DNA of 64,000 nt, from NCBI RefSeq assembly GCF_008831285.2, contig NC_045139.1:20628412-20692411 (forward strand). Direction: 5' to 3'. Positions 25,186 through 36,414 of this stretch are shown in pieces. The notes beneath the pieces are model-generated. The model had not been told where the DNA came from. It did not search any database and worked only from the letters and a program-made list of their open reading frames with translations. Both the position numbers and the translations under genes were made by a program. Within the stretch, counting starts at the first letter, position 1. Each line of letters begins with the position of its first letter. The stretch comes from Nymphaea colorata. Lineage: Eukaryota > Streptophyta > Magnoliopsida > Nymphaeales > Nymphaeaceae.

Positions 25186-26384
25186 ATGGAAGAATCTCAT
25201 GGAGCAATAGGGCCTTCATTAGAATCAATGTCATCCACTCAAGATGATAGCCCATATTACCTCCATCATTCAGATAATCCTGGTACATGTCTTGTTTCTC
25301 AACAACTCACTGGAGATAATTATGAAACATGGAAAAGGGCCATGACCATGGCTCTCTTAGCCAAGAATAAGATGTGTTTTGTCGATGGTTCTATACTGAA
25401 GCCCACAGCTTCTCGTTCTCTTGTCGTTTCTTGGGAAAGAACCAATAACATGGTACTTCCTTGGCTGCTTAATTCTCTTCACAAGTCCCTGACATCAATA
25501 GTAGTTTATGCCAAAAACACTACGGATATTTGGAAAGAATTAAAAGTGAGGTTTTCCCAATCAAATGCTTCATGTTTATATCAGATCCAACAACAAATTA
25601 TTAATTGCAAACAAGGACGGTCTTCAATTAGTACATACTATACTCAAATCAACAGCTTTTGGGATGAATATGATTCGCTGGTCACCCTTCACACTGTGAA
25701 TGTAGAGCTATGAGGAAAATGCATGATATTCAAGAACATGGCAGACTAATTCAGTTCTTAATAGAGATAAATGAAAGCTATGGAGCAATCTCTAGCCAAA
25801 TTTTTCTTATGGATGACATTCTTAACACATCCAAAGCTTACGCCCTATTGATCCAAGAAGAATGCCAATGTGAGCTTCATGTCCCCCTTCAATCTGATGG
25901 CATTTCTGTAGCTGCTGTAAAGAGACAAGATTATGACAACAACAATAAGTTTAAGGACCGAACCAGACCTCAGTGTGAACATTGTGGACGACTTGGGCCC
26001 ATCAAAGCCCACTGCTACCACCTTTATGGTTTTCCCAAGAAGGGCACTTCTAATGGCCAACGTCAGCAGCTTCAAGCAAATTCTCATTCTATTGATGGTG
26101 CCTTGCTGATTCCTCCATCTACAAAGCCCGAAGAGCAGCCAGTTTCTTTCACACCAGAATTATACCATCAATTTATGGAATTCACGAACTCCAGAACACC
26201 CAAAATCAATCCCGCAGGTATACTCATTGCTTGTCTAGCCTCCCTTCAAGCATGGATAATTGATACCAGAGCTACACATCATATTACCAATTCTTTGTCT
26301 AATCTCGTTTCTCCTTCTTTAGCTCAATCTAATCATGTTAAGCTTCCTAATGGTTCTACTACTCAAATTACTCATGTTGTTTAG
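25186..26384 (+). pseudogene. Copia gag and protease region (frameshifted)
   Basis: The start at 25186 follows the primer site by 22 bases. The first frame (25186-25713) is the retrotransposon gag domain (UBN2 type), with LVSQQLTGDNYETWKRAM near residue 40 and VRFSQSNASCLYQIQQQI near residue 120. It is overtaken near 25690 by the next frame, where CECRAMRKMHD continues the same protein, so a frameshift lies there. The second frame carries a nucleocapsid knuckle, CEHCGRLGPIKAHC, with proline where the zinc-binding histidine is expected. It then carries a protease region reading WIIDTRATHHIT; the family active site is D-S/T-G, so the glycine is lost. Both changes predict inactive products. The frame stops at 26382-26384. 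Confidence 0.88.
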
Positions 26385-27352
26385 TTCCATTTAAATTCCT
26401 CTATTATATTACATCATGTCTTATGTGTTCCCTATTTTTCTTTTAACTTTATATTTGTGCACAAATTGGTTGCTCAAAACAATTGCCATGTTATATTTGA
26501 TAATCACTCTTATACCATTTATGACCGACACTCAATGAGGACAATTGAGAAGGGTAGAATGGAGAATGGCTTGTATGTCCTTGAGAATGAAGAACCACGC
26601 GCTGTCGCAGCCTCACCGAACCAATCCACTCTATGGCATGTTAGACTCGGTCACCCTTCATTTTCTTGTCTAAAGTCATTATTTAATTTCATTGATTTTT
26701 CTCATGTCAATGAACATTGCTCCATGTGTTATCTTGCCAAACAAACTCGTTTACCTTTTCCTAGTAGTTCAATATCTACCACTGGTATATTTGAATTGAT
26801 TCATTTGATATTTGAGGATCAAACACCTTGAATATCTGGCGCTCATTACTTTCTCACTATTGTGGATGATTTTTCATGTTGCACGTAGGTTTTTCTTATG
26901 CGTTATAAATCTAAAACATTTTTTATATTTAAAAATTTATTAATTTTGTAGAAAATCAATTTCAAACCTTCATTAAAAATATCCACAGTGATAATGGAGC
27001 TGAATTTTTTTCTGCAAATATGAAAAATCTTTTACACCATAAGGGAATTGAGCGTCAACATTCTTGCGTCGCCACAACCTAGCAAAATGGAGTGGTTGAA
27101 CTTAAATACAAAGATCTCTTAAATATTGCTCGTGTACTTCGTTGTCAAGCATGCTTGCCTATAAAATTTTGGGGGGAATGTGTTTTAACTACTACTTATT
27201 TAATTAATCATTTGCCTACTCATCCTTTGCAAGAAAAAAAACCCTTATGAGGTTCTTGATGGACGACCTCTCAAATATGACCACATTTGTATTTTTGGGT
27301 ACTTGTGTTATACTTACAACATTGGCAAAACTCACAAATTTGACTCACACTC
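26385..27352 (+). pseudogene. Copia GAG-pre-integrase and integrase core, broken
   Basis: The frame at 26457-26831 includes LWHVRLGHPSFSCL and CSMCYLAKQTRLPFP, the HHCC zinc-binding GAG-pre-integrase region. The integrase core follows in pieces: DNGAEFF near 26990 (second catalytic aspartate region), then QNGVVE near 27085 just after an in-frame TAG (27080-27082), and AC-LPIKFWGECV near 27150. Several frameshifts occur between 26830 and 27350, including one beside an A-run near 27235-27243. Confidence 0.85.
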
Positions 27353-29422
27353 ATGCAAATGTGCTTTGTCGGATACCCGTTTGGTCAAACAACCTATAAA
27401 CTCTATGGCCTTGACACTCATGAAGTTTTCACTAGTCGAGATGTTAAGTTTATAGAAAATATTTTTTCTTTTCAAAACCACAAAGACCAAGATAATGGCA
27501 CTGTTATACCTCTTCCAACTCAAGAATCACTTGAATATGAATACCAAACTCATGCACCTAGTGCACACCCACCAAACCAACCACCATCGTCTCCACCAAC
27601 ACCCACACAACAACAACCATCTCCATTATCAGATCACCTCCCATCCCACACCCTTGAAACTATACTCACCAACATTGATCACTCTTTCAGTGAACCTCCA
27701 TTGCAGCGATCAACTAGACATCGCATTCTAGCTTCACATCTTAAGGACCATCAATGTCATTCTATTGCTCAACCCACATCATTTGAGTCGAAGTCGGAAC
27801 CTCTGCAACCCAAAGGAACAAGGTACCCTATGAGTCACTACCTTCATGTACACAAGTTTTCCTCTAACTATCAAGTTTTTCTTACCTCTATTCTGAATCA
27901 CCATGAGCCGTCAACTTTTCAAGAAGGAATGCAACATCAAGAATGGAGAGATGATATAACCACTGAAATTCAGGTATTAGAAGCCAACTCAACTTGGAAC
28001 GTGGTTTTTCTTCCACTAGGTAAACATCCTATCGGCTGCCGATGGGTATATAAGATAAAATATCATATAGATGGTACCATCGAGCGTTATAAGGCTCTCT
28101 TTGTTGCTAAGGGGTATATCCAGATGGAAGGCATTGACTACACAGAGACTTCCTCTCCAGTCGCCAAAATTACCACCATTCAATGTCTTTTATCTATTGC
28201 AGCCATCAAAGGTTGGAGTATTTTTCAAGTTGATGTCAACAATGTTTTCCTTCACGGTAATCTACATGAAGAAGTCTACATGACTCTTCCTCCCAGCTTT
28301 ACCCCACAGGGGGAGAATAAGGTGTGTCGGCTAAAAAAATCCTTATATGGTCTGAAATAGTCATCTTGCAATTGGTTTTTTAAATTAGCAGAGACTGTCA
28401 AACAACTTGGCTTCTCTCATTCTAAGGTAGATTATTCCTTGTTTTCCAATATCAATAAACAGGGCAGTGTTTTCATCATTGTGTATATTGATGACATAAT
28501 CATCGCAGGAGACAATCGTGATGCCATCGAAAAGTTGAAAGTCATCATCAATAGTAAATTTTAGTCGAAGGATTTGGAAGAATTATATTTTTTCGGCATT
28601 GAAGTAGCTCGATCCAAGAAAGGGGTCTTTTTATCTCAAAAAGTACACGTTGGATGTCCTACATGAAGCTGGATACAGTGGTGCCAAACCTAGTGAAACA
28701 CCCATGGAGTAGCATTTAAAATTTGATGATGAAAAGGAACAAACCATTAAAAGATCCCACATTTTTCAAAAAAATAATCGGTCATTTGGTCTACCTAACC
28801 ATCACACGACCTGATATTTTGCACAGTGTTCACATGTTGAGTCAGTTCATGTCCCAGCCAAGAACAACACACTTAGGGGTAGCTTTCAGAATTCTTCGGT
28901 ACATCAAGTCCATAGCTAGTTATGGGGTTCTTTTGTCATCCCATAGTAACATATTGATTGAGGCTTTTTGCAATTCTGATTTGGCATCTTGCCCTATGAC
29001 AAGGAGGTCCACTTAAGGTTTTTGCATTTTCATTGGAGACAGCCCAATATCATGGAAAGTTAAGAACAAAGAATTGTTTCAAGGTCTTCGTGGAAGCCGA
29101 ATATAGAGCAATGCTCTTGCGAGATGACTTGGATAAGGTACATTCTTAATGACATTGGCATTACTCACCACCAACCAATGGAGTTGCCTTGTGACAATGA
29201 AGTAGCAATCCACATTTCTGCAAATCTGGTGTTTCACAAAAGAACTAAACATATAGAAATTGATTGTCATGTTGTCTGAGAAAAGATCCAAAGGAAGGAG
29301 ATTTGTGCTAAGCAAATAGATACTGCAAATCAAATTGCAGACATATTTACAAAGGCATTGGAAAAGGACTCGTTTGTCAAATTTAGATGCAATTTGGGTC
29401 TCCTTTATCCTTGAGCGCCATC
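27353..29422 (+). pseudogene. Copia reverse transcriptase and RNase H region, broken
   Basis: The open frame 27353-28360 covers the Pro/Gln-rich integrase C-terminus and the first half of the RT: GCRWVYKIKYHIDGTIERYK, then FQVDVNNVFLHGNL and KKSLYGLK. It ends at a TAG (28358-28360) inside the RT. After it the same frame runs on to VYIDDIIIAGD (the YxDD catalytic box, 28484-28495), another stop near 28562, then KDPTFFKKIIGHLVYLT and the RNase H part with VEAEYRAM near 29090. FxVDVNNVF has Asn-Val where copia RTs normally carry Lys/Asn-Ala-Phe. The region ends at the purine tract. Confidence 0.88.
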
Positions 29423-29433
29423 TTGAGGGGGGG
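29423..29433 (+). other. Polypurine tract of the copia element
   Basis: ttgagggggggtg-type purine run directly before the 3' LTR start at 29434, at the expected plus-strand priming position. Confidence 0.85.
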
Positions 29434-29662
29434 TGTTGGACGTTACAAGTCTATACAGATTAGGAAATCGCATAATATTAAGAACCATTGTAACGATAAA
29501 CATTATCTTTCGTAAGTTGCTGTATTTGCATGAAGTCATGGATATGGATGTTACTGGATCTTATCCTCTAACTTTTTAAAGCCTTGTATTGTTCATAGGA
29601 ATGTAACGAAATCACATTGCTTCATTCCCTGTTTTATTTTTTTCTTTTTTTGCACATTATCA
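29434..29662 (+). repeat. 3' LTR of the copia element
   Basis: 229 bp, tgttgga to attatca, followed by taatt (29663-29667), the right copy of the target duplication. It is 8 bp longer than the 5' copy because of a T-rich insertion near its end. Confidence 0.92.
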
Positions 29663-29667
29663 TAATT

Positions 29668-30129
29668 AAAACAAGGATGCACGCCTAGTTCCCATCCACA
29701 TAAATGTTGGAGAGAACCTCGTAGTTGGGCACCTTTAGTATGAACTTGTTGAGTTGCCAAGAGTTAAGATTGGAATTAAGGAGAAGGGAATTCCAAATTC
29801 ACCTTGTGAAGCAGAGGAAGCAACTCTTGTTGGGCAGGTTTCACCACCAGCCCATGAATATTACAGGCAAGACACTTCGTAATGTTATGGGAGAGCCGCC
29901 TTGGGCCCTATCCTCGGGAACATCTTCCACTTCCATGGGAAGTTTCTGCCAACCTCTCCTCTGCCTCCATAAGGAAGGATAAGGCTTAAGGCCTTAGGCT
30001 ATGGTTCGGCGAGGTCTCTCCCGGGTCAAACAACAGCGCATGATCCTCCTAATGATGGCTCTAGAGATCTTTGATGCCTCGATCTTCAGAGGCATCCCTG
30101 GCTTCCATCTATTTGCTATGAGGAGCCTT
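29668..30129 (-). pseudogene. LINE ORF1 remnant, distal part
   Basis: Reading leftward from the hAT insertion, GGRLLIANRWKPGMPLKIEA is followed by SKIS (about 30136-30060). This matches the end of the DUF4283-type domain at the N-terminus of plant L1 ORF1 proteins. Downstream the frame is degraded; a final open stretch near 29750-29690 ends VPNYEVLSNIYVDGN and a stop. The sequence is the continuation of 34735-35330, from which it is separated by the hAT element, and it lies on the ORF2 side of the LINE at 21640-24924. Confidence 0.6.
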
Positions 30130-31169
30130 CCTCCTAGTAGGGGTGAATAACGGCTCGAGCTCGAGCTCGACTCATTAAAGCTTGGTTCATGAACAAGTTC
30201 GAGCCAAGTCATTTGCTGAACGAGTCGAGCTCGAGTTCATGAGTCGACTCTTTCAAATAATCGAGTTGAGTTTGAGTTCACTAAATTCGAACTGTTAAAG
30301 CTCGACTTGGCTTGAAAATGATGTGTAGCAATTTTTTAAATATCTAACTCCTTTTTTTAATTAAAAAACTAGTTTCCCAAACCCTTTGTCTTAGACGGAA
30401 AACTTTACTGTTTTCGCTTTTCAGTTTTGCCTTTGCTAGTTAGCCCTTTTGTTTTCTCTTTCTCATTGCGAAAATTTTTGCCCCCAAATGAAACCCTTGT
30501 AAGTTTGTAACTCCGCTGTAGCCTTCAAGGTTTCAGGCGAGGCAATGTCTGATGCCTCAAGCAGCCGCGTTCAACCGATCTCCCCTCATTGTCAGCCCGC
30601 CATCACCACGTTGAGATGTTGAGTTCCTTATTACTTATGTGATTCTTGCTTTCAGAATCTGTAAAGATCTTTAAATTTTTCTCAATGAGTTGCTTATGCT
30701 TATCATGATTAATGCATGTTTGTGAATCTTTTCCTTAATATTCTTAGATTTGCATATGACATCGTGCATATATTTCAAAATTTAAAAGTTGTTTAAAGAA
30801 TGACAAATTTCAAAGTTGTTTTACAAAAATCCACTGCATGCGTGGCACAGATGCTAAATTCCTTTTCTTATATCAAAATTCCAAAGTTTAATCCAACTTT
30901 TTTCTCGTATCAAAATGATTTCTTAGAAAATCCTAGTTTAACACAAATTTCATGTTCAAATAGGAGAATAGCTTGAGCAGAAGGAGAAAAACCTACTTGT
31001 TTGAAAAATGACAAATTTAGAAAGAAATATCATTGAGAAGGGAAGCAAGTATGTGATTGAAGACAAAGCTCAATAGATGTCTCAATTGGAGTACATTCCT
31101 CTAATGAAACTCCTATGGATTCGCTAGACACTTAAAATGAAGGAGTTTTAATAGTTGCTCATGAAGCAC

Positions 31170-32830
31170 TTGTAAGTGGTGCAAAAAGATCAAGAACAAA
31201 GACTTCTACATGTATGAAATGATTTTGACAAGGTAATTGTAAATGGTGTGAAAAAAAAAGTAAATATTGCAGTACATATTTATGATAAGTACAAGTGGAT
31301 CTATATCATCAATGAGAAGGCACAAATGTTTGACACTTTTTGCTAACAAAAAGCAAGTGGTTTTAAGTTTGAAATCAAGAGAGACTTTAGATTTCAGGAA
31401 GAAGCTTATAAAAATAGGTCTCAACATCGATACTCAATCAATAAGAGAGATAATCGCAAAATTAGTGGCAACCGGAGAGCACGTTTTTTCTGTAGTGGAT
31501 AATTGTTGGTTTAGGTTTCTTTTTAGGCTTGGTTTTCCTAAGTGGGTGCCAGTTTCAACAATGACAGTTAGGAGAGATGTAATATATTTTTATGAAGATG
31601 AAAAGAGGAAATTAAAAGAAGTTTTGAAGGGTGTTGATAAGATTGCTTTGACTACAGATATGTTGACATCGAATCAACAACTTGGATGTATGTCATTAAC
31701 AATACATTTCATTGATAAAGAGTGGAATATGCAACTACGTATCATCAACTTTGCTGAAGTTGAGCCACCTCATACTAGGTTGGTCTTAACAAATATAATT
31801 GTTAAGCATGTTGGAGATTGAGAGATTAAAAAGAAAATAATATCTATTATAGTCGACAATGCTACATCAAATGATGTTCTTGTCAAAAAATTAAAAGAGA
31901 ACATGGAAAAAAGTGGCATCAACTTGTATTATGGAGGTAAATTTTTTTATATGCGATGTGCATATATTTTGAATCTGATAGTACAAAATGGGTTGAGTGC
32001 CATTAAAGATAAAATAATTAGCAATAGAGATGCAGTAAAATATATCAAAGTTTCACCCTTAAGACTTTATAGTTTTGCAGTTAGGGAATTGGAAATTTCA
32101 ACGACAAGAAGTTAGTGTTAGATGTATCCACTCGATGGAATTTGGCATGTTTTATGTTGGAAACAGCCTTGCATATAAAGATGCTTTTGCCAGATATAGC
32201 GTGGAAGACCTAGGCTTGATATGGTTGTTTGGACCTGATGATTGGGAAAAAATAGCAGTGACATATAATCTTCTTCAAGTTTCCATGATGTCACCACCTT
32301 TTTATGGGTCATCTTATGCAATAATAAACTTGTTTTTTCTTGAAATTTGGAGACTTCAAAAAATATTGCAAGAAAATGTTGGAAACTAAGATGGATTTAT
32401 GAAGGCAATGACAATGGAAATGAAAGAAAAATTTGATAAATATTGAAAATCCTGTAACTTGTTAATGACTATTGCATCCATATTGGATACATGCATAAAA
32501 CTTCCATTATAAGAATTTGACTTTTCAAAAATTTGCCAATCAAGAATAGAAAAGGGAGAACAAATGGAGATGATAAAATAATCTTTGCAAGATGTTTATA
32601 AAACTTATGATCAAAGAATTAAAGTGGATGCCAATACTTCTGCCATATCAAGTAATTCCTCCAGTATTCAAGATCGAGAGACTCGAGACACACCACATGG
32701 TGGAAGAAAGATATTTTTTAAGTTCTTAAGTAAAACTGAGAATGTTGCTTTTCATGTCACGAAACTCTGAGATAGACACATATTTGGAGGATGGATATCA
32801 AAAACAGTTGAAACTTTGGTCTGTTTGGAT
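31170..32830 (+). pseudogene. hAT transposase (RICESLEEPER-like), broken
   Basis: A BED zinc-finger relic comes first (KYCSTYL near 31262, then TSGSISSMRRHKC after a one-base frameshift near 31282). The main frame from 31267 shows IALTTDMLTSNQQLGCMSLT, holding the first catalytic Asp of the RNase H-like fold. An in-frame TGA follows at 31819-31821; beyond it the same frame continues with IVDNATSND (second catalytic Asp) and MRCAYILNLIVQNGL, where Tyr replaces the usual His. After a frameshift near 32105 come DVSTRWNLACFMLETAL and MKEKFDKY, a second TGA (32444-32446), and SCNLLMTIASILD with SLQDVYKTYDQRI. A trace of the C-terminal dimerisation region, SEIDTYLEDG, lies near 32765. Order and motifs match plant hAT transposases; the protein cannot be made intact. 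Confidence 0.87.
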
Positions 32831-33080
32831 ATTGGATAAAGAATGATGGTGATCCAATACATGAAGTGTTAACAAAAGTAAGTGTGTCTTGAAGAAATTG
32901 TATTTATAAAATATTTTATGAATCGTTTGTCAATTGATAAGTATTTCTTTCAGGTTGAGGATGAATCAAGTGAATATATATCATTAAAATGATTCAAGTT
33001 GATCTTCTAATTCTTTTTTTGTATGTCGATTATGCTATTTATATTCTTGAAATAATATGGTATAATTATTAGTTATTATG

Positions 33081-33361
33081 ATTATGATTTATTACATTGT
33101 TTTGTAGGTCTCATGAAGACATAATGCGTAAGTGCAATGAATATCAAAATTTTGGCAACCACATTATTTTGTAGGTCTCATACTTGTTGCACCATGATTT
33201 GTTTGTGGAAGAGATCTTCAATTTGGAAACTTGTTGTCATGTTTTCACAAGATAGAAATATCCAAATGGGTTCATTTTATTAAAGGGAATCATAGTTTGC
33301 AGGCTCACAACTACTCTTTTTTAAAAGGTGTTCATTCCATTACTTTCACACGCACACACAC

Positions 33362-33430
<69 letters not shown>

Positions 33431-33775
33431 GAAAAATTGTAGCTCACAAAGTTAGGTTATTCATCTTTAGTCTATTTATCTTTATCTAGCTGAGCCTTTT
33501 CATTTTTCTTGTACATGCTTTATATGCTAGTAACTCTCAGTTTCATCAACTATTGTAATTATGATTTGTTACATTGTTTTGTAAGTCTGATGAAGACATA
33601 ATGAATAAAAGCAATGGACATCAAAATTTTGGCAACCACATTATTTTGTAGGTCTCATACTTGTTGCATCATGATTTGTTTGTGGAAGAGATCTTTAATT
33701 TGGAAACATGTTATCATGTTTTCTCAAGCTAGAGATATCCAAATGGGTTCATTTTGTTAATGGAAACCATAGTTT
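33081..33775. repeat. 218-bp direct duplication with (TA)n between copies
   Basis: 33081-33298 and 33558-33775 are both 218 bp and clearly homologous (shared tttgtggaagagatct and ccaaatgggttcatttt). The spacer holds a (TA)n run at about 33364-33424. The duplication lies inside the right arm of the hAT element. Confidence 0.85.
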
Positions 33776-34734
33776 TTTATAAAGGCTTGCAGACTCAACA
33801 CAAAGATGCGGGCTAAATAGCATCAACTGTTGTTCTTGTTGGAGATTGTTTGAATGATGCACACGTTGATCTCATGTTGTTATGATGTTATCTACCGTGA
33901 TGGAAATAGTATTGGTCTACATAATGCATTATTTTTAAGTTTTGTTTTGTGAATGGTAACAAAACTAGCTAATCGATGGAAGTCTTTGATCTCAGTTGTC
34001 TGAATTGCTAATGGCAATGGTGGTAATTGCAAATTCATATTCAATAACTATATCATGTGCATAGAAAATATTGATTTTTCATATTAAGGGTCATTTTATT
34101 GATTAGTTCTTATGTTATATATTGTTAGAATAATAACTGCAGTAATTTTTTGTTTTTAATTTGACACTGATTCTGCCACTGCTAGTACCTATATGATACT
34201 TTCTTTTCTCACTCAATCCATATTATTTTGTAGATGGTTTGTTTCATTGAGCCACAGTTATAAAGATTTAATTTGATGGTGGTTGAGATTATTATATGCT
34301 AGCTTGATGACATTTCATGCAAGCAAACTGTTGTTAGCTTCAAATTTTGTAATTGCCTCTGTTGACTCCACTACTTTTTCAATGTTAAGCTATCGCATTA
34401 CTAATGATGTATCATATATATCTAATTGCACACTCGAGCAAAAAAAGTGCATATATTTTGATAAAGGCTTGATCAAAGTGACATGTCAACTAAGGTAGTA
34501 TATTGACGTTAATTAATTATGTAAATTTTTACAAAAGCTCATCTAAATTTGTGGAGCCTTAATCGAGTCGAGCTCGATTTATTACAAATAGTTCATATAT
34601 TCAAACGAGTTTGTTGAACCTTAATCGAGTCGAGCTCAAGCTCAATACGTAATTGTTGAGTCAAGCTCGAGCTACTTCCGTTCGGCTCGAGCTAGCTGAA
34701 CTCGGGCTTGACTATGCTCGTGTTCACCCCTACA

Positions 34735-35330
34735 GCTCCTAGGTACCACCTATCAGGCGAGGTAATTAATCCCAAGTCATCCTGTGACTTGACCATAATG
34801 ATGGACACTCCTTTGCCAATTGAAGTGAAGCATAAATCAACAACTCCAGGCCATAGCTTCTTTGAGGGAGGAGAACACGAACCCGTAATTGACCTTTGCC
34901 CAAACCCCCGGTAGAGTTGCTATAGCAGAAAAATGGAACGGGCGAGGAATGACCTGGTGGGATTCTTTAGAGATAAACAATTATTTCTTTCCATCCACCT
35001 CTCGCAGCTCCAATGGTGGGATTTCCTCATCCGGATGTTGCAAGCGGTTCTCAACCACTGGCGCCCAAGATCGCAAAGGGGCAGAGTTCCCCCCTCTCAT
35101 TGGCTCTTCCCTTTCTTCCGTAGCAGCCTCCAATATCATAGCACCCACACCGCTGGTGCTGGGCAGCTCCTGAACCAGGAGCTTTTGCTTCTCATCTACC
35201 CACATGGCCTCTGGGCCAGCCATCGGCCTGGCGGCCATGTTGCCGAACTCCACCGCGAAAGCCTCAAAGAGAACCCTAGCGGAGCTTCTCAGTCCACCGC
35301 GAAACCCTCAGAGAGAACGCTGACATAATC
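34735..35330 (-). pseudogene. LINE ORF1 remnant, N-terminal part
   Basis: The open - strand frame from 35253 to 34981 includes TSGVGAMILEAATEEREEP, then APLRSWAPVVENRL and DEEIPPLELREVDGKK. This acidic, low-complexity lead with an IPPLE-type box precedes the DUF4283 region in plant L1 ORF1 proteins. In another frame, VWAKVNYGFVFSSLKEA (about 34915-34860) resembles the middle of the DUF4283 fold. The sequence runs into the hAT target duplication and resumes at 30129. Upstream (35254-35330) there is open sequence on both strands, so the LINE 5' end is not resolved. Confidence 0.6.
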
Positions 35331-36283
35331 CGATTTCTTGCTTTCTAGATATACCACACAATTATATCAAAGTTTGCTCTTTTGATGTTTCTATCTGAAA
35401 ACATTGTTCCAACCCATTTCTTCAGGCATATCACCCAATGGCATCTGTTTTCTTGTCAAATGAAAGCAGGTTGTTCCCCCCAAATAGACAAGGCCATTAC
35501 AGTCTAAGAAAAGACACTCTGCTCCCACCCCCTTCATCTTCTTATTCACATATTCAATACCTACTCGCCGACCAAAGCTTGTTATGCAGAAAGAGAAGCA
35601 ATGCATAAGAACAGGGAAAAGTGGTCTTTGCACCAAATCAATTCTTAAGACGATCATTTTAATTATCTTGTCATGATGAGCTCCCCAACAGCTTTGCTAC
35701 TGAATTTCTCTGCTCGTCGGCCACCTAATCGAATCTAGCTGGTTGGAGTCCCTTCAATGTCTTAGGTTGGTCGGCTGGTCGGTTGATTAGGGAAGGTCTC
35801 AACACAGTTCAGCCCCTGATTTTCTTCTTGCGCTCCATCCACATTAATATGTATCCCATCATTGTATAAAGTAGCAATTGATGCTGAAGGAAACAAAGAA
35901 TATGTATCAACACAATCGGTTTTGGTTCAAGGCATTTCACAACATCCTTGTGAATAAGATCCATTTTCATTCCTGGTGCTAATTAATAATAGCGTCTCAC
36001 CGTCCTTCAGCTTAGGCTAGGTCCTCAGGTAATTAAAATCCGCTCTTTTTTCCTGAGATGTCATACGAAATACCGGTTGGTTTAACATTTACAAACATAT
36101 TAACTGTGCACACAACTGTGGTGAAACTAAAAATGCAAGAAAGATGTCCTTTTATCCCACTGATGTCACTGTAAGGAACCGACTTTTTTTTCTCGAAATT
36201 GAAGGAGGTCTGAAAGACCTTATCCAGCCGCCTTTTTCGATCTTTGGTTTTCTTAACTCTTACCTTTTACCCCTAGGCTGCTG
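35331..36283. other. Spacer between the LINE and the cyclophilin gene
   Basis: About 950 bp with no supported gene. An 88-residue open frame on the - strand (35391-35657) contains no family motif I know. The right part is presumably the cyclophilin promoter; I see no clear TATA box at the expected place. Confidence 0.4.
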
Positions 36284-36310
36284 GGCACTGGTGCACAGTG
36301 CACCAGTGCC
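36284..36310. promoter_or_regulatory. 13-bp perfect inverted repeat upstream of the cyclophilin
   Basis: Left arm ggcactggtgcac (36284-36296), one central base (36297), right arm gtgcaccagtgcc (36298-36310); all 13 pairs match. It ends 105 bp before the cyclophilin ATG, so it lies in the promoter or 5' UTR. If transcribed it would form a very tight hairpin; as DNA it would be a dimeric protein-binding site or a transposon footprint. Function is unknown. Confidence 0.8.
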
Positions 36311-36414
36311 TTCAAGCTGCAATCAGGTTATTTTGGTCGTCTGCGCAAAATAATTAACTGGTAAAGAACTCGCCTGTTCCCCTGCAATTGAGAGTCGCGT
36401 GTCCAGAGTTGCCG

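Larger units (their letters stand above)
24930..29662 (+). mobile_element. Ty1/copia retrotransposon, Ale/Retrofit type, defective
   Basis: The element is 4733 bp with short LTRs (221 and 229 bp), a tggtatcagagcc primer site complementary to initiator-Met tRNA, a G-rich purine tract and perfect 5-bp target duplications. Gag, protease, integrase, RT and RNase H remnants appear in copia order (integrase before RT). Short LTRs, total length and the gag start (LTGDNYETWKRAM) fit the Ale lineage. LTR divergence is high by hand count (about 20 mismatches in about 200 bp), so the insertion is old. It landed in the LINE on the opposite strand and splits its ORF1 side from its ORF2 side. Stops, frameshifts and a changed protease active site make it non-functional. 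Confidence 0.93.
30138..34734 (+). mobile_element. hAT DNA transposon, defective, inserted in the LINE ORF1
   Basis: The ends read taggggtgaa on the left and, reversed, tgtaggggtgaa on the right. Both are followed inward by palindromic gagctcgagc-type subterminal words. Flanking octamers cctcctag (30130-30137) and gctcctag (34735-34742) form the 8-bp target duplication typical of hAT elements, with one mismatch. A broken transposase lies in the middle (about 31170-32830). The left 1 kb and right 1.9 kb are non-coding and hold a 218-bp duplication and an (AT)n run. The left end lacks two bases present at the right end, so it may no longer be mobilisable even with a transposase supplied. Confidence 0.88.

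Noticed and set aside
35391-35657. 88-residue - strand frame
   Set aside because: No family signature and no splice partners; length is within chance for the region.
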